From positions 1 through 33,051 of the forward strand of contig BQJN01000051.1 in assembly GCA_021604725.1 (NCBI GenBank): a DNA stretch of 33,051 bases, given 5' to 3'. Position 1 is the stretch's first letter. Every line of letters begins with the position of its first letter. This document shows, piece by piece, positions 14,833 through 23,120 of the stretch. Position numbers and translations under genes: made by a program. The notes below the pieces were generated by a model, which saw only the letters and a program-made list of their open reading frames with translations, was not told where the DNA came from and ran no database searches. Source of the DNA: Lysobacteraceae bacterium (lineage in GTDB: Bacteria > Pseudomonadota > Gammaproteobacteria > Xanthomonadales > BQJN01).

Positions 14833-15176
14833 CCACAGCTACACGAAGCGGAGGCCTAAGGCGTGACAGCGAACACGCCCTGATTTGCGGAGTATGCGCC
14901 GGGGTCGCCAACTATTTTGGTTATGATCGCTGGGCGGTACGACTGGTAACGCTGGTGCTGTTGTTTGCACTGCCGATGCCGACCATCATCATCTATGTTC
15001 TCGCTGCCCTGTTGCTACCAGGCGGTGAACGTTGCAGCTGGAATTGGTTCAAGTCAGACAAGCCAGAGCCCAAAAGAGAGGATTCCAGCCCGGTCGAAGT
15101 CAAGCTATCCGACCTGGAAAGACAGTGGCGCGAGAAAGAGCGCGCCTGGGATGAAGCGCTTAAGCGACGCCGTTAG
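14829..15176 (+). CDS. pspC: PspC domain protein
   Basis: A 115-aa protein with an N-terminal PspC domain (about 5-65): LRRDSEHALICGVCAGVANYFGYDRWAVRL, then a hydrophobic segment LVTLVLLFALPMPTIIIYVLAALLLPG. A charged, probably coiled tail follows (KLSDLERQWREKERAWDEALKRRR). PspC is the inner-membrane partner of PspA in envelope stress. Translation is coupled to pspA by an ATGA overlap, and the 3' end overlaps the convergent methionine sulfoxide reductase gene by 17 bp. Confidence 0.88.
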   Translation: MTTATRSGGLRRDSEHALICGVCAGVANYFGYDRWAVRLVTLVLLFALPMPTIIIYVLAALLLPGGERCSWNWFKSDKPEPKREDSSPVEVKLSDLERQWREKERAWDEALKRRR

Positions 15177-15675
15177 TCCTCAAAGCCACCGACAGCTGGT
15201 CGCGAAACACCGCGACCAGTTGTTCCATGCCGACCCGATCGGCGTCGGTAAAACGCCCAGGCTCCGGGCTATCGACATCGAAAACGCCAAACACCGTATC
15301 GTCGATAATGATCGGCACCACGATTTCTGATCGCGAAGCTGAGTCACAGGGAATGTGACCCGGAAAGGCATCCACGTCAGCAACAACAACCGTTTCCCGA
15401 TCCACCGCTGCCCGTCCACACACGCCGCGGCCAAACGGAATGCGTATGCAGGCCGGTTTCCCCTGAAATGGACCGACCACCAGCATGTCACCGTCACTCA
15501 TATAAAAGCCGGCCCAGTTCAGCCGCTCTACACCGTGATAGACCAGAGCGGAAAAGTTGGCGGCCAGGGCAATTGCATTGGTTTCGCCCGCCAGCAGCGA
15601 TTTGGCCTGGCGCGATAGAGCCGCGTAGCGCTCGGCAACAGTCGCGCCCTGATCGATTTCAAATTCAAAGGTCAT
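15160..15675 (-). CDS. msrC: Free methionine-(R)-sulfoxide reductase (GAF domain)
   Basis: A 171-aa single GAF-domain enzyme. NWAGFY (53-58), VVGPFQGKPAC76IRIPFGRGVC86G, ADVDAFPGHIPC110DS and SEIVVP reproduce the fRMsr family pattern, with cysteines equivalent to C84, C94 and C118 of the E. coli YebR enzyme. It reduces free Met-R-sulfoxide, using thioredoxin-type reductants. The open frame runs to 15750, but ATG 15675 gives the family N-terminus (MTFEFE). Its start overlaps the end of the DUF938 gene by 11 bp, so the two probably form one transcript. Confidence 0.92.
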   Translation of the reverse strand: MTFEFEIDQGATVAERYAALSRQAKSLLAGETNAIALAANFSALVYHGVERLNWAGFYMSDGDMLVVGPFQGKPACIRIPFGRGVCGRAAVDRETVVVADVDAFPGHIPCDSASRSEIVVPIIIDDTVFGVFDVDSPEPGRFTDADRVGMEQLVAVFRDQLSVALRTNGVA

Positions 15676-16276
15676 CAGATTTGGCAAACACCAGTAGTCG
15701 GTTATTTGCAGGCATGGGGTTGTCCTCGGCCAGATACAAGCCCGCGTCATTCAAACAGCGCTCCACCGCCTCAAAATCACGGATGCCAGAGGCCGGGTTT
15801 CGCGCCTGCAAGGACTGATCAAACTGTGCATTGCTGTCGCTGGTGAATTGACCGTTGTAGTTGAATGGCCCATACAAAATGAGCAACCCCTCCAGCCGCA
15901 GCACACGTCCCACGCCCGCCAACATCGCCTGCGCTGAAGACCAGCTCATGATGTGTATCGCGTTGGCGCTGAAAACAACGTCATAGGGCCCGTCTGGCCA
16001 AGCCTCGGCGATCGATACGTCCAGGGACAATGGCGGTAGCACGTTCGGTAGACCCGCATCTTGCAACCAGGCATTGATGCCGGCGTGGTTCTCGTCCAGA
16101 TCGCTGGTCTGCCACTGCACATTTGGTAGCTGCTCGGCGAAATGCACCGCATGCTGTCCGGTGCCGCTGCCAATCTCCAACACGTCAACAGGCGCTTTGA
16201 GCAAGCGTCGCAAGTGTTGCAGGATGGGTGCCTGGTTGCGCTCAACCGCCGGCGCGAAAGGTTTCTCAAATGACAT
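15665..16276 (-). CDS. DUF938 family SAM-dependent methyltransferase
   Basis: A 203-aa protein with the DUF938 N-terminal hallmark (FAPAVERNQAPIL), a class I SAM site (VLEIGSGTGQHAVHFAEQLP), a DLDENHAGINAW acidic loop and the typical YGPFNYNGQFTSDSNAQFDQSL segment. The substrate is unknown in the family. ATG 16276 (MSFEKPFAP) matches homologues; the upstream in-frame ATG at 16318 is rejected. It is divergent from the nitrilase gene (76 bp between starts) and followed by the overlapping msrC. Confidence 0.88.
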   Translation of the reverse strand: MSFEKPFAPAVERNQAPILQHLRRLLKAPVDVLEIGSGTGQHAVHFAEQLPNVQWQTSDLDENHAGINAWLQDAGLPNVLPPLSLDVSIAEAWPDGPYDVVFSANAIHIMSWSSAQAMLAGVGRVLRLEGLLILYGPFNYNGQFTSDSNAQFDQSLQARNPASGIRDFEAVERCLNDAGLYLAEDNPMPANNRLLVFAKSDDL

Positions 16277-16352
16277 AGCAGCTCGCAATTGCACAGAGTG
16301 AGGTGTTGGCCTCATCATAGCGGCATCTTCGAGCCAGACTTAAAATGAATTC

Positions 16353-17303
16353 ATGACTGAATCAATTCGTGTCGCCATCGGACAGATTGCCCCGGACTGG
16401 CTGCAGAGGGCGCCAACCCTGAACAAGGTCATGGCTGCGGTCGCTGAGGCTGCCGATCAAGGGGCGCGACTCATCGCTTTCGGAGAAGCACTCGTGCCCG
16501 GCTACCCATTCTGGCTGGACCGCACCGGCGGCGCCGCGTTTGATAACGCCGCTCAAAAGGCATGGCATGCCCATTACCTCAAGCAAGCCGTGTGCATCGA
16601 GCAGGGCCACCTCGATCCGCTGTGCCAGTTGGCCAGACAACGTCAGGTCGCGGTGTGGCTGGGCATCATCGAGCGCGCGGCTGACCGCGGTGGGCATACG
16701 GTGTACTGCACGCTGGTACACATCGACCACCAGGGTCAAATCAAATCTCGTCACCGCAAACTGGTCCCCACCTATGAGGAACGGCTGGCCTGGGGCGCCG
16801 GCGATGGCCACGGCCTGGTGGTCAACCATGTCGATGATGTAGCCATCACGGCCTTAAATTGCTGGGAAAACTGGATGCCTTTGGCGCGGGCCGCCTTGTA
16901 TGCACAAGGACCGCAGTTGCATATCGCCAGTTGGCCTGGCTCACGACGCAACACCGATCTGATCACCCCATTTATCGCCCGAGAAGGGCGCTGTTTCGTG
17001 ATGTCGGTATCCAGCCTGATGCGTGCCGAAGATGCGGGAGATCAGGTGCCAGACCTGGCCGCCATGCGGCTTGAGCCTGGTACCGTGCTTGCTGATGGCG
17101 GCTCATGCATTTGTGCGCCCAATGGCGACTACCTGGTGACACCGCTAGATTGCATCGAGCAGGTGGTCAGCGCCGACCTTGATCTGTCGCAAGTACTGGC
17201 TGAACACCAGAACTTTGACTGCGTTGGCCACTACTCACGCCCGGATGTCCTGAGCTTGAGCGTCAACCGCCAACGTCAGTCGACGGTCGACCTAAAGGAC
17301 TAA
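16353..17303 (+). CDS. Nitrilase-type carbon-nitrogen hydrolase
   Basis: A 316-aa member of the nitrilase superfamily, branch 1, with the complete catalytic set: E45 (IAFGEALVPGYPFW), K136 (HRKLVPTYEERLAWGAGDG, with the extra E142) and C170 (NCWENWMPLAR). The C-W-E context and the KLxPTxxER stretch are typical of true nitrilases, which turn nitriles into carboxylic acids and ammonia, more than of amidases. The natural substrate is not predictable. The stop lies 5 bp from the stop of the convergent triple-repeat protein gene. Confidence 0.9.
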   Translation: MTESIRVAIGQIAPDWLQRAPTLNKVMAAVAEAADQGARLIAFGEALVPGYPFWLDRTGGAAFDNAAQKAWHAHYLKQAVCIEQGHLDPLCQLARQRQVAVWLGIIERAADRGGHTVYCTLVHIDHQGQIKSRHRKLVPTYEERLAWGAGDGHGLVVNHVDDVAITALNCWENWMPLARAALYAQGPQLHIASWPGSRRNTDLITPFIAREGRCFVMSVSSLMRAEDAGDQVPDLAAMRLEPGTVLADGGSCICAPNGDYLVTPLDCIEQVVSADLDLSQVLAEHQNFDCVGHYSRPDVLSLSVNRQRQSTVDLKD

Positions 17304-17308
17304 AGGGC

Positions 17309-18550
17309 CTACTCGAAATCGACGCTGGCAAACACAGATCGCGTAATGTACTGAGCCTTCTCTTGACCCTCAACGTAGATGGCGATGCCCTGGTTGCCGC
17401 CATCGACATCGCGATCGCGCCCTAGAGTCAGCACCTGTCCATCAGTGAGTGTCACCCTGACTTCGTTGTCTTCCACCGCCTCGATGCGAGTGATATTGGC
17501 AAAGGGCACGAAGTACTCGATGCCATTGGAACGACCATCAAGGTGGTCAGCGGTCAGAAACTCATCAATATCCCAAACGATGCTGCCACGATAGCTTTCG
17601 CCGCCTTGAGTCCGGACCGTACCCCGCAGCGCTCGAACTGGACTGAATGCGCTGCGCGGCAACACGACCGTGGGCTCGGCATCCCAGTCAGCGCGCACGA
17701 ACTCGGTCCATGGCATGTCAACGCGGTACATGCCGGTGTCGACAATGATGCCGCGATTGCCGTCATCGACGTCATTGGTGCCGGTCATCACCACCGTCTC
17801 ACCGTCTTTGGTAGTAACCTTGCTGCGGTTGTAGTCGCGCTCGATACTGCGCAAGTTGGAGAACGGAACGGCGCGTTCAACGCCATCCACTTCACCATCA
17901 AGTTCCTCAAAACCGAGGCGCTCATCGTGGTCCCACTGGATGGTGCCAACGAAAGTCCCCGCATTTTCAGTCCGAACCGTGCCAGTCAGTGCCTGACCGA
18001 AAGGCTGCATCGACTCGGGACCTGCTGAAAGGGTCACCTTCTCGATGTCATCCCAGTCATATTCGGTGGTGCCGCCATCAGCGCGTCGCAATTGCACATC
18101 AACATCAAAGTCATTGGAGCCGCCGATCAGGGTGACTTTCTCGCCGCCATTGAAGGTCACCTCAACACGCTCTTCGCGCAGCACCTTGATTTCGGCGATA
18201 TCGCCAAATCGATAGTCGGCCATCTTTGGATCAGGCTCATCACTGAAGAAGTTGATGAACTCAATCTGCATGCCAAATAGCTCGATCTCGGGACCAGGTG
18301 TCATGCCCTTAACGGTTTCCTGGTCGGCCTCAGCAAGGTTTTTCAGATGAGGCATGCCATCACGCAGGCCATTGAACTGATCGTGCCAGTAGGACTCTTC
18401 ATCATCCCATCGCAACACGCCTGAGACTTCTTCACCCTTGTCGGTGGTAATGGTGCCGTAAATAAAACCGTCACGACTATTCTGCGCCACTGCTGGCTGC
18501 ATGACTGCGAGCAACGTTAGTGCCGCCACGCTGCTATTGATCTTCACCAC
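17309..18550 (-). CDS. Secreted protein with three internal repeats, unknown function
   Basis: A 413-aa protein with a Sec signal peptide (cleavage near AVA/QN, residue 22) and no recognised family. Three related units follow: about 30-175, 187-290 and 307-412. Units 2 and 3 share GTVRT, a W-D-x-D-E motif, LDGxxxGxxxxVPFxN, an acidic VxTxDGxxxxxxG stretch and DVDxGNxGI; unit 1 is longer and more diverged (LRWDDEE, GGSNDFDVDVQ). The acidic D/N/G loops could bind calcium, but that is inference. The start is GTG 18550, with GGAG eight bases upstream. It is probably periplasmic and monocistronic. Confidence 0.7.
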   Translation of the reverse strand: MVKINSSVAALTLLAVMQPAVAQNSRDGFIYGTITTDKGEEVSGVLRWDDEESYWHDQFNGLRDGMPHLKNLAEADQETVKGMTPGPEIELFGMQIEFINFFSDEPDPKMADYRFGDIAEIKVLREERVEVTFNGGEKVTLIGGSNDFDVDVQLRRADGGTTEYDWDDIEKVTLSAGPESMQPFGQALTGTVRTENAGTFVGTIQWDHDERLGFEELDGEVDGVERAVPFSNLRSIERDYNRSKVTTKDGETVVMTGTNDVDDGNRGIIVDTGMYRVDMPWTEFVRADWDAEPTVVLPRSAFSPVRALRGTVRTQGGESYRGSIVWDIDEFLTADHLDGRSNGIEYFVPFANITRIEAVEDNEVRVTLTDGQVLTLGRDRDVDGGNQGIAIYVEGQEKAQYITRSVFASVDFE

Positions 18551-18711
18551 TTGAAAAACTCCGTGCTATTGAGTGTTAGTTTTAACACATCGACCAGCCT
18601 TCGTCCGGTGACGAAAGTCCCCCATGACTTGCGCCACTTCTGAGCAGTCGACTCAATTTGCTATTTTGACAGTACTTGCAGACAGTGCACAGAGGCAATT
18701 GCGCGAAGACC

Positions 18712-18918
18712 ATGAACCAAGAAGCTCGTATCCTCCGCTGGGTGATCCTGGCCGCCCTGATGTTGACGGCCATGCTGCTCTACGTCTCGGGATTCGGCCT
18801 GGGGGCCATGACACTCATCGTCCTCGGCGCGGCATTCGAAATGGGCTTCTGGGTGTACCTGCTCAGAACCCCTAGACAGCGCCGTCATCGCAAAATGCGA
18901 GAGCCCAGCCACCGCTAG
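18712..18918 (+). CDS. Small two-helix membrane protein
   Basis: A 68-aa protein with two hydrophobic helices (WVILAALMLTAMLLYVSGF and MTLIVLGAAFEMGFWVYLL) and a basic C-terminal tail (RTPRQRRHRKMREPSHR). I recognise no family. The frame is open from an ATG at 18676, but MNQEARILRW at 18712 gives a more natural N-terminus; GAAGA just upstream is a weak ribosome site. It stands alone, divergent from the triple-repeat protein gene and followed by repeats. Confidence 0.55.
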   Translation: MNQEARILRWVILAALMLTAMLLYVSGFGLGAMTLIVLGAAFEMGFWVYLLRTPRQRRHRKMREPSHR

Positions 18919-19072
18919 GGCAGAGTGGGTGAGTCGCCGCAATGGCGGGGTGCCTTAACGGCACGCCGCAGGCAGCGAACGACCGCACATGGATGTGCGG
19001 GCTGGGGGTGCATACGAAGCGATAACGTTGCGCCATGGATGGCTACTTTATTGCTCACCTACAAAGCTGCTA

Positions 19073-19250
19073 TGTAGATGCCTCGCGAAGACGCGAAAAG
19101 AACGCTGACGCTGGAAGAATGTTTCTCGCGAAGGCGCGAAGAACGCAAAGGGTGGACGCTCACGCGTGCGTTGAGGAACATGGGAACCGCCGAGACTAGA
19201 AGATCAATGAGGTCGCAATTGCGACTGAAAAAAGGGAAAAACTCTGACGC
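19073..19250 (+). repeat. CGCGAAG/CCGCCGAGA module, copy 1
   Basis: Carries CTCGCGAAG, GCGAAGAACGCAAAGGGTG, ACGCGTGCGTT, AACCGCCGAGA and AGATCAATGAGGTCGC in the same order as the module at 32843-32965, with scattered differences. The reverse complement of the same pieces recurs in 29020-29100. Confidence 0.7.
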
Positions 19251-19279
19251 GTGACTCCCGATCAGCCAACCAAACCGTC

Positions 19280-19300
19280 ATTCCGGACTTGATCCGGAAT
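19280..19300 (-). repeat. Palindromic interspersed repeat, minus orientation
   Basis: ATTCCGGA-CTTGA-TCCGGAAT, preceded by GTC and followed by CCAGAAGCGCG. It is the exact reverse complement of the 13967 copy over the 21-bp core. Confidence 0.85.
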
Positions 19301-19414
19301 CCAGAAGCGCGAAGCGCCACAAGGAGTAAGCGCGATAGCGCGGCAAGACTGGCTGCCTCATGGCCTCTTTGTCTCGGCGGTTTACCCTTTCTTGAACGCG
19401 CGCAATCCGCGCGT

Positions 19415-19857
19415 CCATGGATTCCGGGTCAAGCCCGGAATGACGCAGGATAGTAATCTGCGATGTATCATTCAACACAGTCTCGAACTGCGTGCCGTGC
19501 ACGCCCCCTCTGGGTATCTGCATCTCTACGCGATCAATTCTTCCCTTCTCCCTTCTCCCTTCTCCCTTCTCCCTTCTTCCTTCTTCCTTCTTCCCTTCTT
19601 CGCGAACTTCGCGCCCGGCGTGCCCCTTGTGGGTATTCGCGAGACAACCCATGGATTCCGGGTCAAGCCCGGAATGACGCAGGATAGTAATCAGCGATGT
19701 ATCATTCAACACAGTCTCGAACTACGTGCCGTGCACGCCCCCTCTGGGTATCTGCATCTCTACGCGATCAATTCTTCCCTTCTCCCTTCTCCCTTCTCCC
19801 TTCTCCCTTCTTCCGTTCTTCTCTTCTTCGCGAACTTCGCGCCTTCGCGAGACAACC
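19415..19857 (+). repeat. 234-bp-period direct duplication
   Basis: Copy 1 starts at 19415 and copy 2 at 19649. From CCATGGATTCCGGGTC through GCATCTCTACGCGATC the copies are almost identical; they differ mainly in the length of the pyrimidine tract and the sequence after it. A diverged third copy begins at 19861 (TTTCCGGGTC). Near identity implies recent duplication. Confidence 0.85.
19538..19601 (+). repeat. Homopyrimidine tandem tract (CCCTTCT units)
   Basis: A 64-nt stretch of only C and T, made of about five 7-nt CCCTTCT units passing into 6-nt CTTCTT-like units. A second, shorter tract with the same unit lies at 19772-19814 in the next duplication copy. The length difference suggests slippage. 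Confidence 0.85.
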
Positions 19858-19959
19858 CTGTTTCCGGGTCAAGCCTGGAATGACGCAGGAAGGAAATCAG
19901 CAACGTATTCATTCAACGCGTTCTCCCTTCTTCGCCTTCGCGAGACAACCTCCGGCAAA

Positions 19960-21096
19960 CTAACGCAAATCCCCAGCAAACCAATTGCGCGGGTTAACCG
20001 GATCACTGTTCTTTCTAAGGCCAAAATACAAGGCCGGCGCATCGCGCCCTCCACTTGAACCGACACTGGCAATCACCTCGCCGGCCTGCACCCATTCGCC
20101 GACGTCCTTGTACAGGCTATCGGCATGCCCATACAGCGTCAGGTAGCCATCACCATGGTCGATGATGGCGATCAAGCCATAGCCGCGCAGCCAATCTGAG
20201 AATGCGACCCGTCCATAAGACACAGCGCGCACATCAGCGCCCTGGTCGGCGGCGATTAATATGCCATCGCTGACCATGCCACTGGTTCGGCGTCGACCGA
20301 ACGGCTCGACGATGCTGCCGCGGACCGGCCAGGTCAGGCGGCCATTCAATTCGGCAAAAGCAACGTCACTGCCCAATTGCCCAGGAATATCGGCGAACGC
20401 CTGGCGCAACTCGCCTAGCAATCGATCAAGGTCGGCCTCGTTGGCAGTCAAGCGCTTCAGCTCATCGCCTTGTTCAACAATGCGCTGGTCTATTGCCACC
20501 AGCAGTTGGCGGCGTTCTTTCAATGTCGCTTGACGCTGGATGATTTGCGCGCTCGACTGGTCGTGCAGCGATTGCAGCTGGGACCGTGCTGCGACGGTTT
20601 CGATCTCAATCGCCCGCAGGCGCTCCAGCCGACTGACGATATAGTCGATCTGTTCGGCGCGTGCTTCATTCAAATAACGGAAATAGGCGTTGACCCGACC
20701 GATGGTCGCCACCCGTTGCTGGTTCAGCATCAACTTGAGTTGCTGCTGCCTTCCCATCAGGAACGCCGCGCGCACCTGACCGACCAGGGCCTCGCGCTGA
20801 CCGGCAAGATCGGCATTCAGCTCAAGCTGCTCCTGAGCCAGAGTATCGATTTTCTCGTTGGTTTGATCGATCTCACGCTCGATGTCGCGAACGCGCTTGC
20901 CGATTTGTCCGATCTCGCGCTCCGCAGCCGCCAGCTGCTCCAGCAACTCATCCTTGTCCTGACGATTATCGCTAATGCTGCGCGATGCCTGCTCAATGCG
21001 AGCCCGCACTTCCTTTAGCTGCTGCTCCAACTGCTCCGGGTCGTCCTGCGCCATGGCAATCGACCAACCGAGCAGCAGAACAAGCCATAGTCGCAT
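19960..21096 (-). CDS. envC: Murein hydrolase activator EnvC
   Basis: A 378-aa periplasmic protein: signal peptide (1-16, cut after AMA), a long coiled coil (about 20-240) and a C-terminal LytM/M23 domain (about 255-375, with PVRGSIVEPFGRR, RAVSYGRVAFSDWLRGYG and DHGDGYLTLYGHAD). The M23 zinc ligands are lost: the HxGID position reads SDGIL and the HxHFE position reads ALYFG. That is expected of EnvC, which activates amidases AmiA/AmiB at the septum rather than cutting murein itself. Its start is 3 bp from the gpmI stop, giving one transcript. The 3' end borders the repeat block. Confidence 0.93.
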   Translation of the reverse strand: MRLWLVLLLGWSIAMAQDDPEQLEQQLKEVRARIEQASRSISDNRQDKDELLEQLAAAEREIGQIGKRVRDIEREIDQTNEKIDTLAQEQLELNADLAGQREALVGQVRAAFLMGRQQQLKLMLNQQRVATIGRVNAYFRYLNEARAEQIDYIVSRLERLRAIEIETVAARSQLQSLHDQSSAQIIQRQATLKERRQLLVAIDQRIVEQGDELKRLTANEADLDRLLGELRQAFADIPGQLGSDVAFAELNGRLTWPVRGSIVEPFGRRRTSGMVSDGILIAADQGADVRAVSYGRVAFSDWLRGYGLIAIIDHGDGYLTLYGHADSLYKDVGEWVQAGEVIASVGSSGGRDAPALYFGLRKNSDPVNPRNWFAGDLR

Positions 21097-21099
21097 TGC

Positions 21100-22626
21100 C
21101 TATCCAGAGTTTCCCTGTTTGATCAGCGCTTTGCCGGTCATTTCAGACGGCGCATCGATACCCAACATCATCAGCATGGTCGGCGCGATGTCGCACAAAG
21201 CACCGCTGGCCAGCTCAGCGTTTCGCCCAAACAACACCAGAGGAACCGGGTTGGTGGTGTGCGCTGTGTGGGCACCGCCAGTATCTGGATCGACCATTTG
21301 CTCGATGTTGCCATGATCAGCGGTTATCAGCAGCTCGCCATCGGTCTTTTTGATGGCCTCGCAGATGCGACCCAAGGTGCGGTCCACCGCTTCTACAGCG
21401 GCAATGGCCGGATCGAGCTTGCCGGTGTGACCCACCATGTCCGGATTGGCGATATTGCAAACGATGACGTCAAACTGCTCAGAGCCAATGGCCTCGACCA
21501 ATTGATCACCCAAAGTATCGACACTCATTTCCGGTTGCAGATCGTAGGTCGCAACGCTGGGCGACGGCACCAGCTTGCGTGACTCGCCCGACTGGGGTTT
21601 TTCGCGGCCGCCGGAAAAAAAGAACGTCACATGCGCATACTTCTCGGTCTCAGCAATACGAAGCTGGGTCAGACCGTTTTCAGCCAGCACGTCACTCAAG
21701 GTATGCGTCAGGTCTTCAGACGGAAAGGCAACTGCTACCGGCAGGTCTTGCTGGTACTCGGTCATGGCGACGAACTGATGGAGCTTGGGGACATCGCCAC
21801 GATTGAAGCCGTCAAAATCAGGCTCAACGAAAGCACGCGTCAACTGGCGCGCACGGTCGGCGCGAAAGTTGCCAAACCAAACCACATCGCCATCTGCGAC
21901 CTTGCAGCCGCCATCGACTAACGTCGGCGGTACGAACTCATCGTTGTCACCACCTTGGTAAGCCTGCTCCAGTGCGGCCACGGCAGTCGATGCCGAATGT
22001 TCAGACTGGGCGTGAACGATGGCATTCCAGGCACGCTCAACGCGTTTCCAGCGCTGATCTCGGTCCATCGCGTAGTAGCGCCCGCTAACCGAACCCATGC
22101 GTAGTTTGCTGCGCTGCTCAACCAGTTGATCGAGTTCAGCCAGGGCCGGCTCGGCGCTGCGTGGCGGTGTGTCGCGACCATCGGTGAAGGCATGCACGAC
22201 GATTTTTTTAGCACCGTGCTTCTCAGCTGCGTCAATCAAGGCCAGCAAGTGCGACTGATGGCTATGCACGCCACCTTCCGACCACAAGCCCATGATGTGC
22301 ACAGTACCGCTGCTGCCGGCCAGAGAGTCGACCAGCACCGGGTGATCAAGCAGGTCACCTGATTCCACCTGCTGGGTGATGCGCGTGAAATCCTGATACA
22401 CCACGCGGCCGGCACCGAGGTTCATGTGACCGACTTCCGAGTTGCCCATCTGCCCTTCGGGCAAGCCAACGGCCAGACCTGAGGTCTCAATGGTGCTGTG
22501 AGAGCAGGTTTGCAGCAGTCGATCCCAGGTCGGCGTGTTGCCGACGCTAATGGCATTATCGGGTCCAGCCGGCGCCAGCCCCCAACCATCCAGGATCAAC
22601 AACATCAGCGGCTTTTTTGGTGCCAT
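21100..22626 (-). CDS. gpmI: 2,3-bisphosphoglycerate-independent phosphoglycerate mutase
   Basis: A 508-aa Mn-dependent glycolytic enzyme converting 3- to 2-phosphoglycerate. The N-terminal MLLILDGWGL (metal-binding D13), the phospho-serine motif GNSEVGH (S63), HAFTDGRDTPP, FNFRADRAR-type GNFRADRARQLTRA and the C-terminal metal motifs VCNIANPDMVGHTG and ITADHGNIEQM are intact, and length is typical (about 510). It lies between the 132-aa protein gene (18 bp upstream) and envC (3 bp downstream); gpmI-envC adjacency is common in gammaproteobacteria. Confidence 0.97.
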   Translation of the reverse strand: MAPKKPLMLLILDGWGLAPAGPDNAISVGNTPTWDRLLQTCSHSTIETSGLAVGLPEGQMGNSEVGHMNLGAGRVVYQDFTRITQQVESGDLLDHPVLVDSLAGSSGTVHIMGLWSEGGVHSHQSHLLALIDAAEKHGAKKIVVHAFTDGRDTPPRSAEPALAELDQLVEQRSKLRMGSVSGRYYAMDRDQRWKRVERAWNAIVHAQSEHSASTAVAALEQAYQGGDNDEFVPPTLVDGGCKVADGDVVWFGNFRADRARQLTRAFVEPDFDGFNRGDVPKLHQFVAMTEYQQDLPVAVAFPSEDLTHTLSDVLAENGLTQLRIAETEKYAHVTFFFSGGREKPQSGESRKLVPSPSVATYDLQPEMSVDTLGDQLVEAIGSEQFDVIVCNIANPDMVGHTGKLDPAIAAVEAVDRTLGRICEAIKKTDGELLITADHGNIEQMVDPDTGGAHTAHTTNPVPLVLFGRNAELASGALCDIAPTMLMMLGIDAPSEMTGKALIKQGNSG

Positions 22627-22644
22627 CGTTTAGTTTCCGTGTCC

Positions 22645-23043
22645 TCAGGGCATCTGGATGCCGCCACCCGGGCCGCCAAATCCGCCGCCACCGGGCGGAA
22701 CCTGACCGCCTTTTGGAACTACTATGGAGGAAGCTGCCTCACGCTGCATCTCTCGCAGTTCGTTTACAGTCTGCTCGACCGCCACTTCAGCAGCCGCACC
22801 GAAGCCTGCGATGGCATCGGACAATGTTTCGGCTTCAATTTCAAATGAGATCGGCAAAGCGCCGGCCGGAGTCATTAGTTGAGCTGAGCCCATGTACTGC
22901 ACAGCCCGCGCCGTATCGGTGTCGCCATCTGGGGTTACCGGTGTCAGCACCCGCAGCGTGCCCACACGTTGATCGGTGTACACGTCTTCGCGGTATAGAT
23001 TGCTGGCATCCATGTTCATGTCAGGAGCGTCGGTCATAGCCAT
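22645..23043 (-). CDS. Conserved-looking protein of unknown function with Gly/Pro-rich tail
   Basis: A 132-aa soluble protein without signal peptide or membrane segment. It has an N-terminal acidic stretch (MDASNLYREDVYTDQRVGT), a compact middle (RVLTPVTPDG, QLMTPAGALPISFEIEAETL), a helix (AIAGFGAAAEVAVEQTVNELREMQREAASSI) and a Gly/Pro-rich tail ending GGGIQMP. I recall similar proteins annotated as hypothetical in Xanthomonadales, but cannot verify that here. It starts at 23043; a second ATG at 23037 is possible. It precedes gpmI by 18 bp and is probably co-transcribed with it. Confidence 0.75.
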   Translation of the reverse strand: MAMTDAPDMNMDASNLYREDVYTDQRVGTLRVLTPVTPDGDTDTARAVQYMGSAQLMTPAGALPISFEIEAETLSDAIAGFGAAAEVAVEQTVNELREMQREAASSIVVPKGGQVPPGGGGFGGPGGGIQMP

Positions 23044-23074
23044 GATGTAAATATCTCAGTAAATGTGTGTAAAG

Positions 23075-23087
23075 CCCCAACATGGGG
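23075..23087 (-). terminator. Small hairpin after ubiB
   Basis: CCCCA/TGGGG with a 3-nt loop, followed on the minus strand by CTTTAC, lies between the ubiB stop and the next gene. The stem is only 5 bp, so it is at most a weak terminator. Confidence 0.3.
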
Positions 23088-23120
23088 TCGAGTTGTTCTC
23101 AATTAAAATAGCCCAGCCTG

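Larger units (their letters stand above)
18919..19959. repeat. Gene-free block of interspersed and tandem repeats
   Basis: About 1 kb without a credible gene. In order: unique sequence, a CGCGAAG-rich module (about 19073-19250) related to the one at 32843-33051, a minus-oriented palindrome (19280-19300), then two copies of a 234-bp-period direct repeat (19415 and 19649), each with a plus-oriented palindrome and a pyrimidine tandem tract, and a third partial copy from 19861. Open frames here are repeat translations in both strands and should not be called genes. Confidence 0.8.

Noticed and set aside
19538..19830. Possible CRISPR-like tandem array
   Set aside because: The units are 6-7 nt and contiguous without spacers, and no cas gene is present; this is a simple tandem repeat.
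19392..19883. 163-aa and related frames with LLPSPFSLLPS stretches
   Set aside because: They translate the pyrimidine tandem and palindromic repeats in both duplication copies; not genes.
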